Below are positions 21,738-33,233 of a stretch of 64,000 nucleotides of DNA, piece after piece. The stretch is from positions 458,113,004 through 458,177,003 of the forward strand of contig NC_085137.1 in NCBI RefSeq assembly GCF_035046485.1, in the 5' to 3' direction. The DNA comes from Aedes albopictus. Taxonomy: Eukaryota > Arthropoda > Insecta > Diptera > Culicidae. Under the pieces are notes generated by a model. That model ran no database searches and was not told the origin of the DNA. It saw nothing but the letters and a program-made list of their open reading frames with translations. A program made the position numbers and the translations under genes. Within the stretch, counting starts at the first letter, position 1, and each line of letters opens with the position of its first letter.

Positions 21738-23569
21738 GGGGCTGTCCATAAACCACGTGGTCATTTTTTTGGGACTTTTGAAAGCCCCCCCCCCCCCCAA
21801 GTAACAATTTGTATCCTTTCTGCTCTTAGACATTATTTATTGAGGTTTTGTCATGGATTTGCTAAGCTTTTCAAGGTTTGGTGATGCAGTCTAAATTGCC
21901 AAGCAGCTTTAACGATACAAGCAACTTTCAATCACTTTTTGGATATCTAGAAATTCATTGAATAAAACTTATCTGCTTGCCTTTTCGCTAAGCAAAATAT
22001 TCATTGTAACCGAGCTGTAAAGAGCGTACAGAAACTTGGTTTAAAAACCTATTTCTCAGCCGCAGGTATATCACGTCTTATCAGCTTTAAAACCTGATAG
22101 ATTACATAAAGTCGTAATAAAGCCATCTTAAACCTTTTTGGAATAACCACTGGAAGCATTAAAGCTAGCTAAGGAGCTAGCAATGCGATCATATTTTGAT
22201 CGATAGATTTATGCCACACAAACAGAAAAGGAAACAACTTTGTTTTATTCTATTTGAAGTAAATCTGATGGGAAAATCTCTGGCGGCCTTAATTTTTACA
22301 GCTAGGCGGCCAAACTAACCTTGTAATGCGCTTTTGTGACCGGGATTTCAGAAGCAACCGATGGGTGGTAGGGATGGCATCATTTGCTCTGGCTCCGGCA
22401 TCATGGTAGTTCACTTTTATGTGAGAAAAGCCAGATGCAACCGGTTTACGAAATTCCTTATTGATTTTCACTGTATACTTACCATGCGAGCAAATAAAAC
22501 AACTTAGAAAATGAAACACCACTGAAAATTTTGCAAAAAATGGTTTGTTTACATTTCGCTGCAGCAGCGACTTCTTAAGAGCATACAGTCTGGATCCACA
22601 TTTTATAAAACCTATTTGTGTTTGAGTAGTGCACAAATGTATGCGTTAAGAAAAAGTAGGTATATGCTAGTCTTCGCACCGTATTCATAAAATACAGCAA
22701 CTCTAGAACATGTTGCTTTTGCACCTAACTGATCTTAAAAAATCTCAAACAAAACTAGGAGGGTTTAACATGACGGCATCCATATTTTTCAACACGATGA
22801 TCAATTCCTGCTTGGAAATTATGTTCGCCATGTTGATGTTTGGATTGTGATTCGAATGCATAGTTTAGCAAGCTGGATTAAAATTGTTATTTTTAGAATG
22901 CCCAAATCCTCAAAATGGCGTGGCGCTTTGCCTTAATCAGAAGTATTTTAATGCATTACACCGGCAATCTTTTTTGGCATGAATTTATATGTCATAGCAA
23001 CAGAGATTTCCTCCGTGAAAATTGAAAACTAAATATTATTGACATGGATGACCGACATAATTATCGTTTTTTCATTATCAATAATTTGCAATTGCACTGC
23101 CACTTTATGTGATGATACTTGTTTCAGATTAACTTTAAGACTTTGGCTTTAATAGTTCTTTTAAGATGTTTTTTGAACTTTTAAACGGCTTATTTGTTTT
23201 CTTGCAACCTACAAACAGATGTTATCTATGCTGTGTAGTAGACTACAAGAATATATCATAAAACCAAGTAGCATGTTCAACGTTTTAAGCAATGGTTTTA
23301 ACAACCTCCTGTAGGGTGGGCCTTTTCGGGTTTAATAGGGTTTTGTCATGGGTTCATTAGAGCTGTTAAAACCACTAAGCTTTAAAACAAGTTTTAACGG
23401 TTAGACTATAACAACAACTTGTATTCTATAAGAAAACTAGAAATGTTACTTGGGCCCCACCCCCGCCTGGTCATTTGTCCATACAAAATTTTTTATTTGT
23501 CCATACAAAATGATCATTGGCCGAACAACCCCCCCCCCCCTCATGACCACGTGGTTTATGGACAGCCCC
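21738..23569. mobile_element. Outer TIR element GGGGCTGTCCATAAACCACG, split by an insertion
   Basis: The left end reads GGGGCTGTCCATAAACCACG followed by TGGTCA, and the right end is its exact reverse complement (26 bp). The two halves (21738-21795 and 23455-23569) are separated by the CCCAAGTAACA element. Poly-C runs lie at the junctions. A third lone end of this family is at 38136. Confidence 0.7.
21796..23454. mobile_element. Inner element with 11-bp TIR CCCAAGTAACA
   Basis: The left end CCCAAGTAACA is matched at right by TGTTACTTGGG. The ~1.66-kb interior is AT-rich and carries TTTTAAAACC / GGTTTTAA-type motifs on both sides, with no coding capacity. Because it lies between poly-C tracts the target duplication cannot be read. 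A related shorter pair may lie at 46649-46785 and a lone end at 24972. Confidence 0.5.
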
Positions 23570-23669
23570 TTCTGGGCATATCTCAATATATTATGCAAAC
23601 TTTTCCAATTAACAGATAGAGGAGAGTCAGCTCTATCTGTTACTGGTAAAAAAATCCAGGGACATAAGA

Positions 23670-24441
23670 AGCAGAAATTCGCAATGGTTGTTACGCCCTT
23701 TCCACATGTTGGTCTAGGAATATCTCAACAAAGTGTAACATGCCAATAAAGCATCATGGTTTTAAACTATACAAAAATATGAGAGGTAAATTTTCTGGAA
23801 ATATTGTTTTGTTCTTAATTTCCATCTCAAAGAGCCACCCTAATTAAAAATAAATGAGCCACCCTAATGAAATATTATATATATTCAACATTGAAAATGA
23901 CTTACAGGTATATAAGAGATTTTTTAATACTATTATCTTATTTTTTAATTTTTCCTACAAAAAGGACCACCCTAATGCAAAATAAGTGAACTACCCTAAC
24001 GATATATGATATATAATATGCTAGCAGTTGCCAACGATGATATAAGACATGTTCCAGTACTATTGCTATGAATATTTCCGCAACTAAATTCAAATCCTCC
24101 ATTTCAAATTCATTTCACTCTCCCAACTCAAAAATTTTCTAAGTCCAAAAAGTCAATTTTTTTCCAAAAAAAATTTTTTGAGATAACACCAGATCTCGAC
24201 GTTTCATGCACTTTTAAGGCATTTGGCATCAAAAAAAAATTTTCGATTTCGAAATTTTCATGTATCCCTACCTTGGGATATTTTTCGTGTTTCAAAACAG
24301 CCAAACTTTGACCGCTTTGGGCCACCCCTTAGCGAAGTCCGATTGAGCTGAAATTTTGCATGGGGACTTTTTTTGAGGAGACGAAACTTTTGAGCACTAC
24401 CCGTTTTTGAAATTCGAAAATTCGATTTTCATTGGCACCCT
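23670..24441 (-). repeat. 0.8-kb interspersed repeat, right copy of the inverted pair
   Basis: Reverse complement of 19106-19910 with few differences, ending GGCACCCT at 24441. It abuts the SINE at 24445. Both copies have a T immediately before AGGGTGCC, suggesting a fixed 5' end of the parent element. Confidence 0.85.
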
Positions 24442-24444
24442 ACT

Positions 24445-24767
24445 ATGTATTCTATTATACTTTATCGAACTGGTTGCCTTTCTGCTGCTTTCACTTTTGT
24501 ACTCTGCATGGTAGAATGATGAGCACAAGGATAATAGGTGGCCGTTGTTCCTTTCCAGTCCGATTGGGGGTCCATTATGAGTAGCAATTCGCCGATGTCC
24601 AGGTATGCGGGTCCGTTTGAGCCATGGGGCTCAGAAGAGGGTCAGTGTCAGCCGCTCTCGGTGAAGAGCAACTGACGAAAAATTGCAATTGCCGGGGCTG
24701 GGAATCAAACCCATGACCATCCGCATATGAAGCGAACGTGTGACCAACTACGCCACGGGCCCCGGCC
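24445..24767 (-). mobile_element. tRNA-derived SINE (Feilai-like), apparently full length
   Basis: On the minus strand it begins with a tRNA head: GGCCCGTGGCGTAGTTGGTC (A box region), anticodon stem-loop TTCGC-TTCATAT-GCGGA with anticodon CAT, and B box GGGTTTGATTCCCA. A ~250-bp tRNA-unrelated body follows, then the tail GTGAAAGCAGCAGAAAGG and AGAATACAT. The CAT anticodon points to a Met tRNA ancestor. tRNA-derived SINEs of this kind are known in Aedes; the family name is inferred, not matched. Confidence 0.75.
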
Positions 24768-25759
24768 ATCGTGGGAGTTGAAGGCAAAAACGCTAAAATT
24801 CGCCACCTTTTTTCGTAACTCTAAAACAGCCGTTTGACACGCCTGAAGTGATGCAAAACAAATGTTTTCGAAAAGTGGAACATTACAAATGTCTTTCGAT
24901 TGACAGACAATGACGTCAACTTAACTGCCGAAATGTAGACATCCCCAAATATTTCTAGAATTTGAACATATCCCAAGTAACAATGATAGCTGTATAACAG
25001 CTTATTCAGCTAAAATTTATAAAATCAAGCTTAAGAGCGGTCTTTTTATCTATTGTACAGCAATAATGTTTTTTTTTTGGATGTTAACGTATGAGAAGTG
25101 CTTTTTGAAACAAAGTCATGTTTCTTCTACAGATGAACGTTTTGAGAGGACGCCGTTTTACCCCGAACTCCTCCGCATAGCCGTTCAGCTGCGAGAGTTA
25201 TTGCTAACCACTTCAAGGGTAGATTAGAGTCGTACTGTTTTTTTTTTTTCTATGCCTCTACATACCTACTACAGCTAGAGCGGTTGGCTGGTTCGGCGGT
25301 TGACTAGCGCTCTGGCCTGACTGCTATCTTCCGTCTGTTCGTCGGTCGCTGTTGGCTCAATGCAAAACGGCAAGGCAGCCCCCTGCCGCCACCAACTGCA
25401 TTGGATGCATTCATGTGTGTCTGTCTGCCTGTCGGCTGTGTCTATTGGTGGTAGGTATGGGTCGTCGATTGGGTTTCGATGCAGTTTTAGTTTTAGTCGG
25501 GCCACAACAGGCGGAATCAAAGTCGCGATTGCGGCTCTGTTGGCTCTGTGTGGGTGGACCTTCCGATCCGGGGGAGTGTGGGACGGAGAGGGGGAATGAG
25601 GGGACGTGAGTAGTCGTCGTTTGAACAAGGCCTGGGGGTTGTTTAGATAGTCGACGTCATACATGCAATGCGATGCGGGTTGTGTCATTGATGGGACAGT
25701 GGAGTAGTAGCAGTGATTGGAATGGTCATGAAATGTGTAGTTGCCCAAATGCTTAATAA
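24768..25759. other. Low-copy DNA with GC-rich island at about 25130-25750
   Basis: A lone CCCAAGTAACA end occurs at 24972. About 25130-25750 is GC-rich. Overlapping open frames of 157 residues (minus) and 85 residues (plus) occur in it; their coexistence on both strands argues for composition, not coding. Confidence 0.4.
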
Positions 25760-26690
25760 AAGTTTCCTCTGAAGCTTCACATAAGTTCCCTCTGAAACTT
25801 TACATATGATTCCTCTTGAAGCTTTACATAAGCTTCTTCTGAAACTCCATCTGAAACGTCACAGAAGCTTCCTCAAAAGCTTCCTTTGAAACTTTACAGA
25901 AGCTTCCTCTGAAACTTCACGGACGCTTCTTCAAAAGCTTCATGAAAGCTTCATCTGAAGCTTCACATAAATAATTTCCACTAAAGCTTTTCATAAGCTT
26001 CCTCGGAAATCTCACAGTTCTTCCTCTGGACGCTCACAGAAGACTCACAAAAACTTCTTCTAGAGCTTCCCAAAATCTTCCTCTTCAGAATCACAGAAGC
26101 TTCCTCTGGAGCTTCACTCACAGAAGCTTCCTCTGAAGCTTAACGGAAGCTTCATCTGAAGCTCCACAGAAACTTGAACTGAAGTGTCACAGAAGCTTTC
26201 TGAAAACATTCACATAAGTTTCCTCAGAAGCTTCACAAAAGCTTCCTCTAAAACTTCACGTAAGCTTCCTCTGAAGCTTCATAGAAGCGTTCTTTGATAC
26301 TGCACAGAAACTTTCTAAAAAGCTTCATAAAAGCTTCCTCAGAAGCTTCACCTGTGAAGCTTCACATAAGGTTGCTCGTATATGCTTCTTCTGCATCTCC
26401 ACAGAAACTTCATCTGAAACATCACAGAAGCTTCCTCGGAGCTTTACAGATGCTTCCTTTGAAACTTCATAGAAGCTTCTTCCAAAGCTTCATGAAAGCT
26501 TCCGTTGAAGCTTCCCATAAATTTTCCTATGAACCTTCACATAAGCTTCGTCTAGAAGCTGCACATAAGGTTCCTCTGAAGCTGCACGATAGCTTCCTTC
26601 ATACCTTCACTTTTCTGGGGCTTCAATGCAGAAGTTTCGCAGATGCTCTCTCTGGAGCTCATTTGAAGTTTTTATGATGCTTTTTAGAAG
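25760..26690. repeat. Diverged 23-bp minisatellite, related to the 16-kb array
   Basis: Consensus unit CCTCTGAAGCTTCACAGAAG followed by CTT (23 bp), heavily diverged. Aligned with the 16-kb unit (CCTCTGGAGCTTCCCAGAAG followed by CGT) it differs at about 3 of 23 positions, so both are one family. GAAGCTTC palindromes recur through it. About 40 unit lengths. Confidence 0.85.
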
Positions 26691-27379
26691 TTATTTCTGC
26701 TACATCTGATTCGCCACATTCTCCTTGTTTTGCTGGATGTACCTTTTTAATTTCTTCTTTGCTTTGATTCTGATTTGATTGAGTCTTCTCTTTTTTTATT
26801 TCTCCTGCATTTTTTCATTAAGTCTATTTCCCTACATGCTTCAATGTATTTGTTTTGTTTTTAATTCTTTTCTTTTTTTTTTCTTTTGTTGAGCATCCAC
26901 TTCCATCCCCCAAAAAAAAACTCGCCTCCAAATGTCAATTTCAACAATCCTCCAATTAGACACACACACACTCAGTGCATGTGTGGCTCATCGCCCATTC
27001 CATGTTCGCCTTGAAGCCACCACCATTCTCCACTTGATGCCATTTGGCCACTTTCCACGCCGCTTGGGACCCGCAGTGCTGGCTGCTTATGCTTATATAC
27101 ATATGTGTGTAGTTTTTGCTTCCCAATGCCAAAAATCTACTGCCACCGCTTTGCCCATTGGTAAACTTGAAACTTTGCCACCCGATCTATTGGGTAGTGC
27201 CGGGCACTAGCAGCGCCACCACCACCACCATCACCATCACCATTAATGCATTGCTTTGCTTGGAATCACGGTTATTCGCCGTCGATAATCTTCCTTCATT
27301 CGTTCGTTTTCTACCACCCACCGAGACTAGATCGAGTGGAACTTTTGTATGTGTCACAAAATCGTATGATTGCCCTCTG
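26691..27379. other. T-rich tract, then GC-richer low-copy segment
   Basis: 26700-26900 is T-rich; 26931-27340 is richer in GC and contains the trinucleotide run at 27215-27244. No gene recognised. Confidence 0.35.
27215..27244. repeat. CAC/CAT trinucleotide microsatellite
   Basis: GCCACCACCACCACCATCAC continuing as CATCACCATTAA. Confidence 0.9.
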
Positions 27380-28590
27380 CATTTTTATAGTTGTTTTCGT
27401 TTTATTTTTATCTTTTTATTTATTTTATTTATCCTTTTCTTTGGTTCCTCATCTTTTTACTTTTTGAAGACGGATTTGACTCATGCCATTTCATCAAACT
27501 ATTTTTATTATTAGTGTTTATTCAAAACTTTTCAACTCCTCCTAAAGCAACTGTTAATTTGAAAGTTTTTTACTTTTTTGTGTATCTCTTACTTCTATTA
27601 TTTTTCTTTTTACTTTTTGAATACTGATTTGACTTCTTTGTATTATTGATTCAACTGTGTATATTCTGAATTTTTCAACTTTTGCTACAACAAATGTTAT
27701 TTTGAAAGATTTTTACTGTTTTTTTATCTTTTTATTTTTTGTATCTTTTCTTCTACTTTTTAACTTTTTGAAGGCTAATTTTATTTATGCCATTTTTCTT
27801 ATCAGTGTTTATTAAGTATTTGTCAATTCTTCCTACGACAAATTATTTTAAAAGTTCTTTATTTTGTTTTGTTTTTTATCTTTTTATTTTCTGTATGTAC
27901 TTCTTTCTTCTATTCTTCTATTTTTTAAGAAGACTGATTTGATTTGTGAAACTTCTTTATTTTATTTTTTTTTCAATTGTGTATATTCTGAATTGTTCAA
28001 CTCTTCCCAAGACAAATGTTATTTTGAAAGTTTTTAACTTTGTGAAAAATAAGCCTTAGTTAAAATTTTCAAAAGAAAGTTTTTTCCTTTTTTTATTTTT
28101 TTTTGTATCTTTTTCTTCTACCATAAATTTTTTGAAAACGAATTTGATTCATGCCACGTTTTTAAACCATTTTTCTTATTTGTGTTTATTCAGAATTTTT
28201 CAATTCTGCCTACGACAAATTACTTTGAAAGTTGTTTTACTTTTTTATTTTTTTTATCTTTTCATTTTCTGTATGTATCTCTTTCTTCTATTATTCTTTT
28301 TACTTTATGAGGATTGTTTCAATTTATGACACAGTGTCATTGACACTTATATTCTGGATTGTTAAACTCTTCCTAAGACAAATGTTATTTTTAAAATTGT
28401 ATATTTTTTTCGTTTTTTTATCTTTTTATTTTTTACTTTTCTCTTTCTTCTATTCTTGTTTTTCCTTTGGTTTGGAAATGACAACCCACTTTCCCGGTTA
28501 TCTCCCACTCAGGTGGATTCTTAAATTTGGAAACCCAACCCAACCTACTCTATCCGATTCTTTTTTTTTTTTTTTGATCTGATGAATACC
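27380..28590 (+). repeat. Alternating A/B tandem satellite, T-rich
   Basis: Units of about 150-200 bp begin near 27470, 27625, 27775, 27937, 28137 and 28315. Type A has CATGCCATTTTT and GTGTTTATTCAGAATTTTTC; type B has GACTTCTTT and GTGTATATTCTGAATTGTTC. Both then have TTCCTA..ACAAAT. The order A-B-A-B-A-B suggests an ancestral dimer of about 330 bp. The hydrophobic open frames here reflect T-richness. Confidence 0.7.
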
Positions 28591-28739
28591 TGCACAATAA
28601 CAAAATGAAGGTTAACAAGTAAAACATAAAAACTGATTAGCTAGTCTTTGAATCCGTTTTTCCGTCTTGACGTTATGCTTGCGTTTGTCCCTGGATTACT
28701 CGAGACCAACAGTGTGCAATGATTGCATGAAAGCCGCGA

Positions 28740-29120
28740 GGAATTTCTTCATGGATTTCTCAAGGATTCCCTTCAGAGATTTCTCTAGGAACTTCCCCAT
28801 GAATTTCTCCAAGAATTCTTAAGGACTTCCTGCAGTAATTTCTGCTTAAATTTGTTGTGGAGTATTTCCTGGAATTCCTTGAGGGATTTCTTACTAAACT
28901 CTTGCAATCCATCAATGATTTATCCAGAAATTATTTCTGGGATTCTTCGAAGATTTCTCTACGAATTTCTTTAATTCATCTGAAAATTTCTTCTGAAATT
29001 TTTCCTCGATTTTTTTGAGAGATTTCTTTTTCAAAGATTCCTTCGGGAACTCTTTCTGGGATTTGTACTCAAATTCTCCCAGGTACTGCTTCATAAACTT
29101 CTATAGGGATTCCTTGAATG
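28740..29120. repeat. Degenerate ~24-bp repeat block
   Basis: Irregular repeats of GATTTCTCCAGGAATTCCTT-type sequence, interrupting the A/B satellite. Confidence 0.6.
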
Positions 29121-29460
29121 CTTCCTGCCTTTTCAAAACTATTTATCTTATTTCTGTTTATTCAGAATTCTTCAACTCTTCCTAGAACAAATGCTATTTT
29201 GAAAATTGTTTTTCCTTTTTTTGTTTTTTTTTCATCTATTTTTTATGTTTTTTTTTTGGTAAGTATCTCTTTCATTCATTCTTCTTCTTTTACTTTTTGA
29301 AGATTTGACTTCTTTATACTATTTTTGCAATTGTGTTTATTCTGAATTTTTAAACTTTTTATAAAACAAATGTTATTTTGGAAGTTTTTTTTTTTATTTT
29401 TATGAATTTTTTTTTTTTTTATTTTTCTTTAACCTTTTAACTTTTTGAAGACTAATTTGA
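29121..29460 (+). repeat. One more A/B satellite pair
   Basis: TTTCTGTTTATTCAGAATTC with TTCCTAGAACAAATGC (type A, near 29150) followed by GATTTGACTTCTTTATACTA with ACAAATGTTATTTTGG (type B, near 29310). Keeps the A-then-B order on the far side of the 28740-29120 block. Confidence 0.65.
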
Positions 29461-31080
29461 GATTCCTCCACGAACTTCTTGAAGGATTTTACCAGTAATT
29501 TCTTTAAGATTTTTTTCTGAAATTCTCAGAGATATTTCGCCTGAAGTTAACTGAGGAATTTAGCTGAAACTCTTCCAGGAACTCCTTTAGGGATTTCTCC
29601 AGGAGCTTCTTCAAAGATTCATACAGGAAGAGCTACAGGAATTTTATCTTGCAATCCTTCAGAGATTTTTCCTAGAATTCTTGAGGAGATTTCTCCTGAA
29701 ATTGCTGGAGAAATTTCTTCTGTAATTGCTGAAAAGATTTTTCAGAAACTCCTGCTGGGATTTCTTCCGGGAGACCTACAGAGATTTCTTCAGGAACTCC
29801 TTCAGAGATTCCTCCAGGAAGTCTTTCAGAGATTCTTCTGTGGCGTTTTCTCCTGATATTACTGAAGAGATTTCTCCATGAATTCCTTCAAAGTTTCATT
29901 CAGCACTTTTGTAGTGATTTCTCCCAGAGTTCCTTCAGAGATTTCTCCAGGATCTCCTTCTCAACAAACTCCTTCAGGATTTTCTCCAGGAATTTTGCAG
30001 CGATTCCTCTAGGGGTTTTTCGGGAATTCATCCAGCAAGATTTATATTTGAGCTTCTTCAGTGGCTCGCTAGTTTTATAAGGGACTTTCGCTAGTTTTAT
30101 CAGGAATTTTTTTTAAAAGCTATGACAAGGGTTTCTTCTGAAGTGTATTCATAAATTCCTCTAGAAAATTCATTAGCGCGATCAGCGGTTCATTCTGAAG
30201 GTTTTTCAGGAATTTCACGAGCAATTTCTTCAAGGATTTCTGCTGGAATCCTTGTGAGGTTTCTCCGGGAACTCCTTCGTGGTTTTCTTCAGTGATTCTT
30301 CAAGGAATTCCTCCTGCAATTTCTTCGGCGATTTCTTCTGAAATAGCTGGAGAGATTTCTCGAGGTATTCCTTCAAAGATTCCTCCAGGAACTCCTTCAG
30401 GGATTTCTTGGAATTTCTTCAGGAATTTTGCAAGGAATTCTTTTAGACTTTTATGCTACATAAACTTACTCAGTGATTTCTTGAGAATTTGTCTCAGAAT
30501 TCATTTGAGGATTTGTCCAGGAATTCCTTCAGGTACTTCTTCAGGAATTCTTCAGGGATTTTTTCAAAAATTCGTTAAGAGATTCCTCTAGGAATTTCTC
30601 CTGGAATTGCTGGAGAGATTTTTCCGGGAGATCCTTCAAGATCTCTTTCAGGATTTACTCCAGAAACGCCATCTGAGATTCCTATAAAACGTCTTTCAGA
30701 TATTATTCCGCGAGTTTCTTCTTGAAAATCATCAGCAATTTTCTCAAGAATTAATTCAGGAGTTCCTTCAGAAAATCCTTCAAGTTTTCTCCTGTAGTTC
30801 ATTCAAGGATTCCCTTAGGTGTTTCTTCAAAGATTCCACCGGAAATACCTTCAGAAATTTTTTTTCTTGAAATTGCTAGAGAGATTGCTCTTGTAATGTT
30901 TTAGGAATTTTCCTAGCAAATTCTTCAAAGACTTCGCCGGGAACTCCTTCAGAGATTCCTCAAGAAATTTATTCCGTGAACTCCTTCAGAGATTCCTACA
31001 GGAATTCCTGCAGGAACTTCTTCACAAATTCTTTCAGAAATTCCTTCAACGGTTTCTTATGAAGTTCATACAACGATTGT
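29461..31080. repeat. Degenerate ~24-bp TTCCAGGAATTCCTTCA-type repeat
   Basis: Imperfect units like AACTCCTTCAGAGATTCCTC followed by CAGG run over 1.6 kb. Similar blocks lie at 28.74-29.12, 44.56-44.76, 45.67-46.14, 52.44-53.6, 61.54-61.77 and 62.1-63.06 kb. Open frames inside are artefacts of stop-poor repetition. Confidence 0.7.
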
Positions 31081-31550
31081 TATTTTTTAAGAATTTCCTA
31101 CTTTGTTACAATTCTATCAAAATTTTAACAAAATTTGATATGAATTTTAACCTCAGGATTACAATATCAAATTTTGAAACAATTTTATAGCATTTTTCCA
31201 AATGTCCAAGACTCAAAACTAAATGATAACACTACTAGATGATACCAAACAACATTTATAACATAACGTGATATAATTGAGTTATAGTATTTTGAAAACA
31301 CTAAGGATGTTGAACATGATTATAACACAATGAGTTATAAATCTCATGGTTTGTAAGGATTATGTTACATTTTTGTTACAATTTTCTGGTCGGGTTGCAC
31401 TCAGTAGAATTTTTACAAAGTTGCATCAAATTATGATAGAAACTAGTTATTTTGATGCCTAGATATATATCACGTTTTGTTATAGTTTTGATCTGTTTAT
31501 AACACAATAAGTTATTTTCTTGATTACATCGGTGTACTTTTTGTTTTCGG
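31081..31550. other. AT-rich segment with repeated TTATAAC / GTTATA motifs
   Basis: Contains several copies of GTTATAA/TTATAACA in both orientations (31255-31500). May be a decayed element; no ends identified. Confidence 0.35.
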
Positions 31551-31815
31551 AGTTAAAAAATGGTGACCAGAATATCGAAGATGGCGGCTCAAAGTCCAAG
31601 ATGGCGGCCCACAATTCGAGATAGCAGCTGTTGTAAGGAATTTCAGGCTCTAAAACCTTACCAGGATCAGGAAAATGTTCGGAATCCAAAAATGGCCATT
31701 AAAATATCTAAAGTGGCTGCCTAATATTCAATATGGCGGCCCAAAATTCAACATGGCGGCTGTTTTAACTAATTTTAGGCTCGAAAAGCATGCAATATGG
31801 ATACAATTGTTGTGG

Positions 31816-31958
31816 GGAAGATAGATAAAAAAAGAAAAAGAAAATCGCGTTAAGTACTGTTCCTTTGAATTCCACTAAGAATTTGCATCCTTTGACAGAT
31901 ACGTATTTCGACCTGAACTGTAAGGTCGTCTTCAGTGTCTTGTACTTGACTCGACTGG
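31816..31958. mobile_element. Fragment related to the 14.4-kb foldback MITE, inserted in the array
   Basis: Contains ATCCTTTGACAGATACGTAT, TTCGACC, GTAAGGTCGTCTTCAGTGTC and a CTTGACTCGACTGG stretch, the same order as one arm plus loop of 14367-14575. It interrupts an array unit between GGGAAGATAG and AAAGATGTCGG. Confidence 0.6.
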
Positions 31959-32339
31959 AAAGATGTCGGGAGTCCGAAAATGATGACTAAAACATTCAAG
32001 ATGGTGACAAAAAATTCAAAATGGCGTCCCAAAATTCAAGATAGAGGCCCATGATTCAATATGGCTACTGTTTTGATTTTAGGCTTAAAAAACCATGCAA
32101 TGGGAACCATGATATGGGAAAGGTGTCCGCAGTGAAAAATGGCGGACAAAAATCCAATGGTGGCTCAAAATTCAAGATAGCGGTCCATGATCCAATATGG
32201 CGACTCTTTTGAGGCTCTAAAACCGGGAAAACTCCCTGTAACCTTTTGAAAAGCTCCTGATATCCTCTTGGAATGACCCAAGATACTTCTTCTTTCAAGC
32301 TCCCATGAAAATCCTGGAAATATTGTGGGTCCCATCTCA

Positions 32340-32820
32340 CTTTTAGAACTGAATATTTTGCCTGTCCCGATTGTTTTGTTTAATTACTTTCTTCATCATG
32401 TTTTTGGCCTTTCTCGTACACCAAAGTGTTCTAATAGGATATATGTTCACTCAAATAAAATCAATTTTCGATAGAAGTCTTGGAGGGTCAAGTCACATAT
32501 ACCAATCAACTCAGTTCGACGAATTGTGATGATGTATGTATGTATGTATGTGTGTATGTATGTGTGTCTGTGCGCAAATAAGTTCACTCACTTTTGAGGC
32601 ACTTTCCATTGGCCGATTTTTTGGATTATAGCTCGAATTGAACCGGAATGTTACCGCAATGTTTGCTATTGAAAATGGTCCGGATCGGTCAAGGCGTTCC
32701 GGAGTTATGGCCATTTCAGTGATTCAGACCAGCAGCACCGGTAGAACTGGCCGTATCTAAAACTGAGTCAAGCCTCATCATGGGATGCGGAGATTTTTGT
32801 TGACGAACTTTGTCTGTAAA
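32340..32820. repeat. Interspersed repeat with (TATG)n run, inserted in the array
   Basis: Carries CTCAGTTCGACGAATTGTGA directly before ATGTATGTATGTATGTGTGT (32528-32575), then CATTGGCCGATTTTTTGG, GAATTGAACCGGAATG and GGCGTTCCGGAGTTATGGCC. A repeat with CTCAGTTCGACGAA plus a TG-rich run is, from memory, common in mosquito genomes; its class is not clear from this copy. Confidence 0.5.
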
Positions 32821-33114
32821 TCAACACTGATGGAGACCAGAAATTCTACGATGTCGGCACAAAATTCAAGATGGCAGCCTTATATTCAAAATGGCGGCTC
32901 CAAATTTAAGATGGCGGCTGTTTAATGGTGTTTTAGGCTCCAAAACCATACAAATTTGGTATAGGGAAAATGTCTGGAGTTCAAAAACGGCGACAAGATG
33001 GCGATCTAAAATCCAAGATGGCTGCTCCAACTTCAAGATGACGGCTGTTTAATGGTGTTTTAGGCCCTAAAACTAACTAAGGGTATCTTTGGTATGGTAA
33101 AGATGTATGTACAG

Positions 33115-33233
33115 TGACCCCACAATTTATGAATCGGCAAAAATGACCACAGTTTATGGATCTCTCATTTGATCAACATGGTGATTCATAAATAGTGTAC
33201 AAAATTAAGGTGATTCATCGGTGTGGGGTCACT
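33115..33233. mobile_element. Short TIR MITE inserted in the ~145-bp array
   Basis: Left AGTGACCCCACA and right TGTGGGGTCACT are exact 12-bp inverted repeats, with TTTATGAATC / GATTCAT inside. The element separates ATGTATGTAC from AAGTTCAAAAATG, which are contiguous-type sequence in other array units. Confidence 0.7.

Noticed and set aside
25275..25748. 157-residue minus-strand frame in a GC-rich island
   Set aside because: Plus-strand frames overlap it, and there is no domain or splice support.
27116..28582. Hydrophobic open frames resembling membrane proteins
   Set aside because: Produced by T-rich satellite (TTT and TTA codons); no gene structure.
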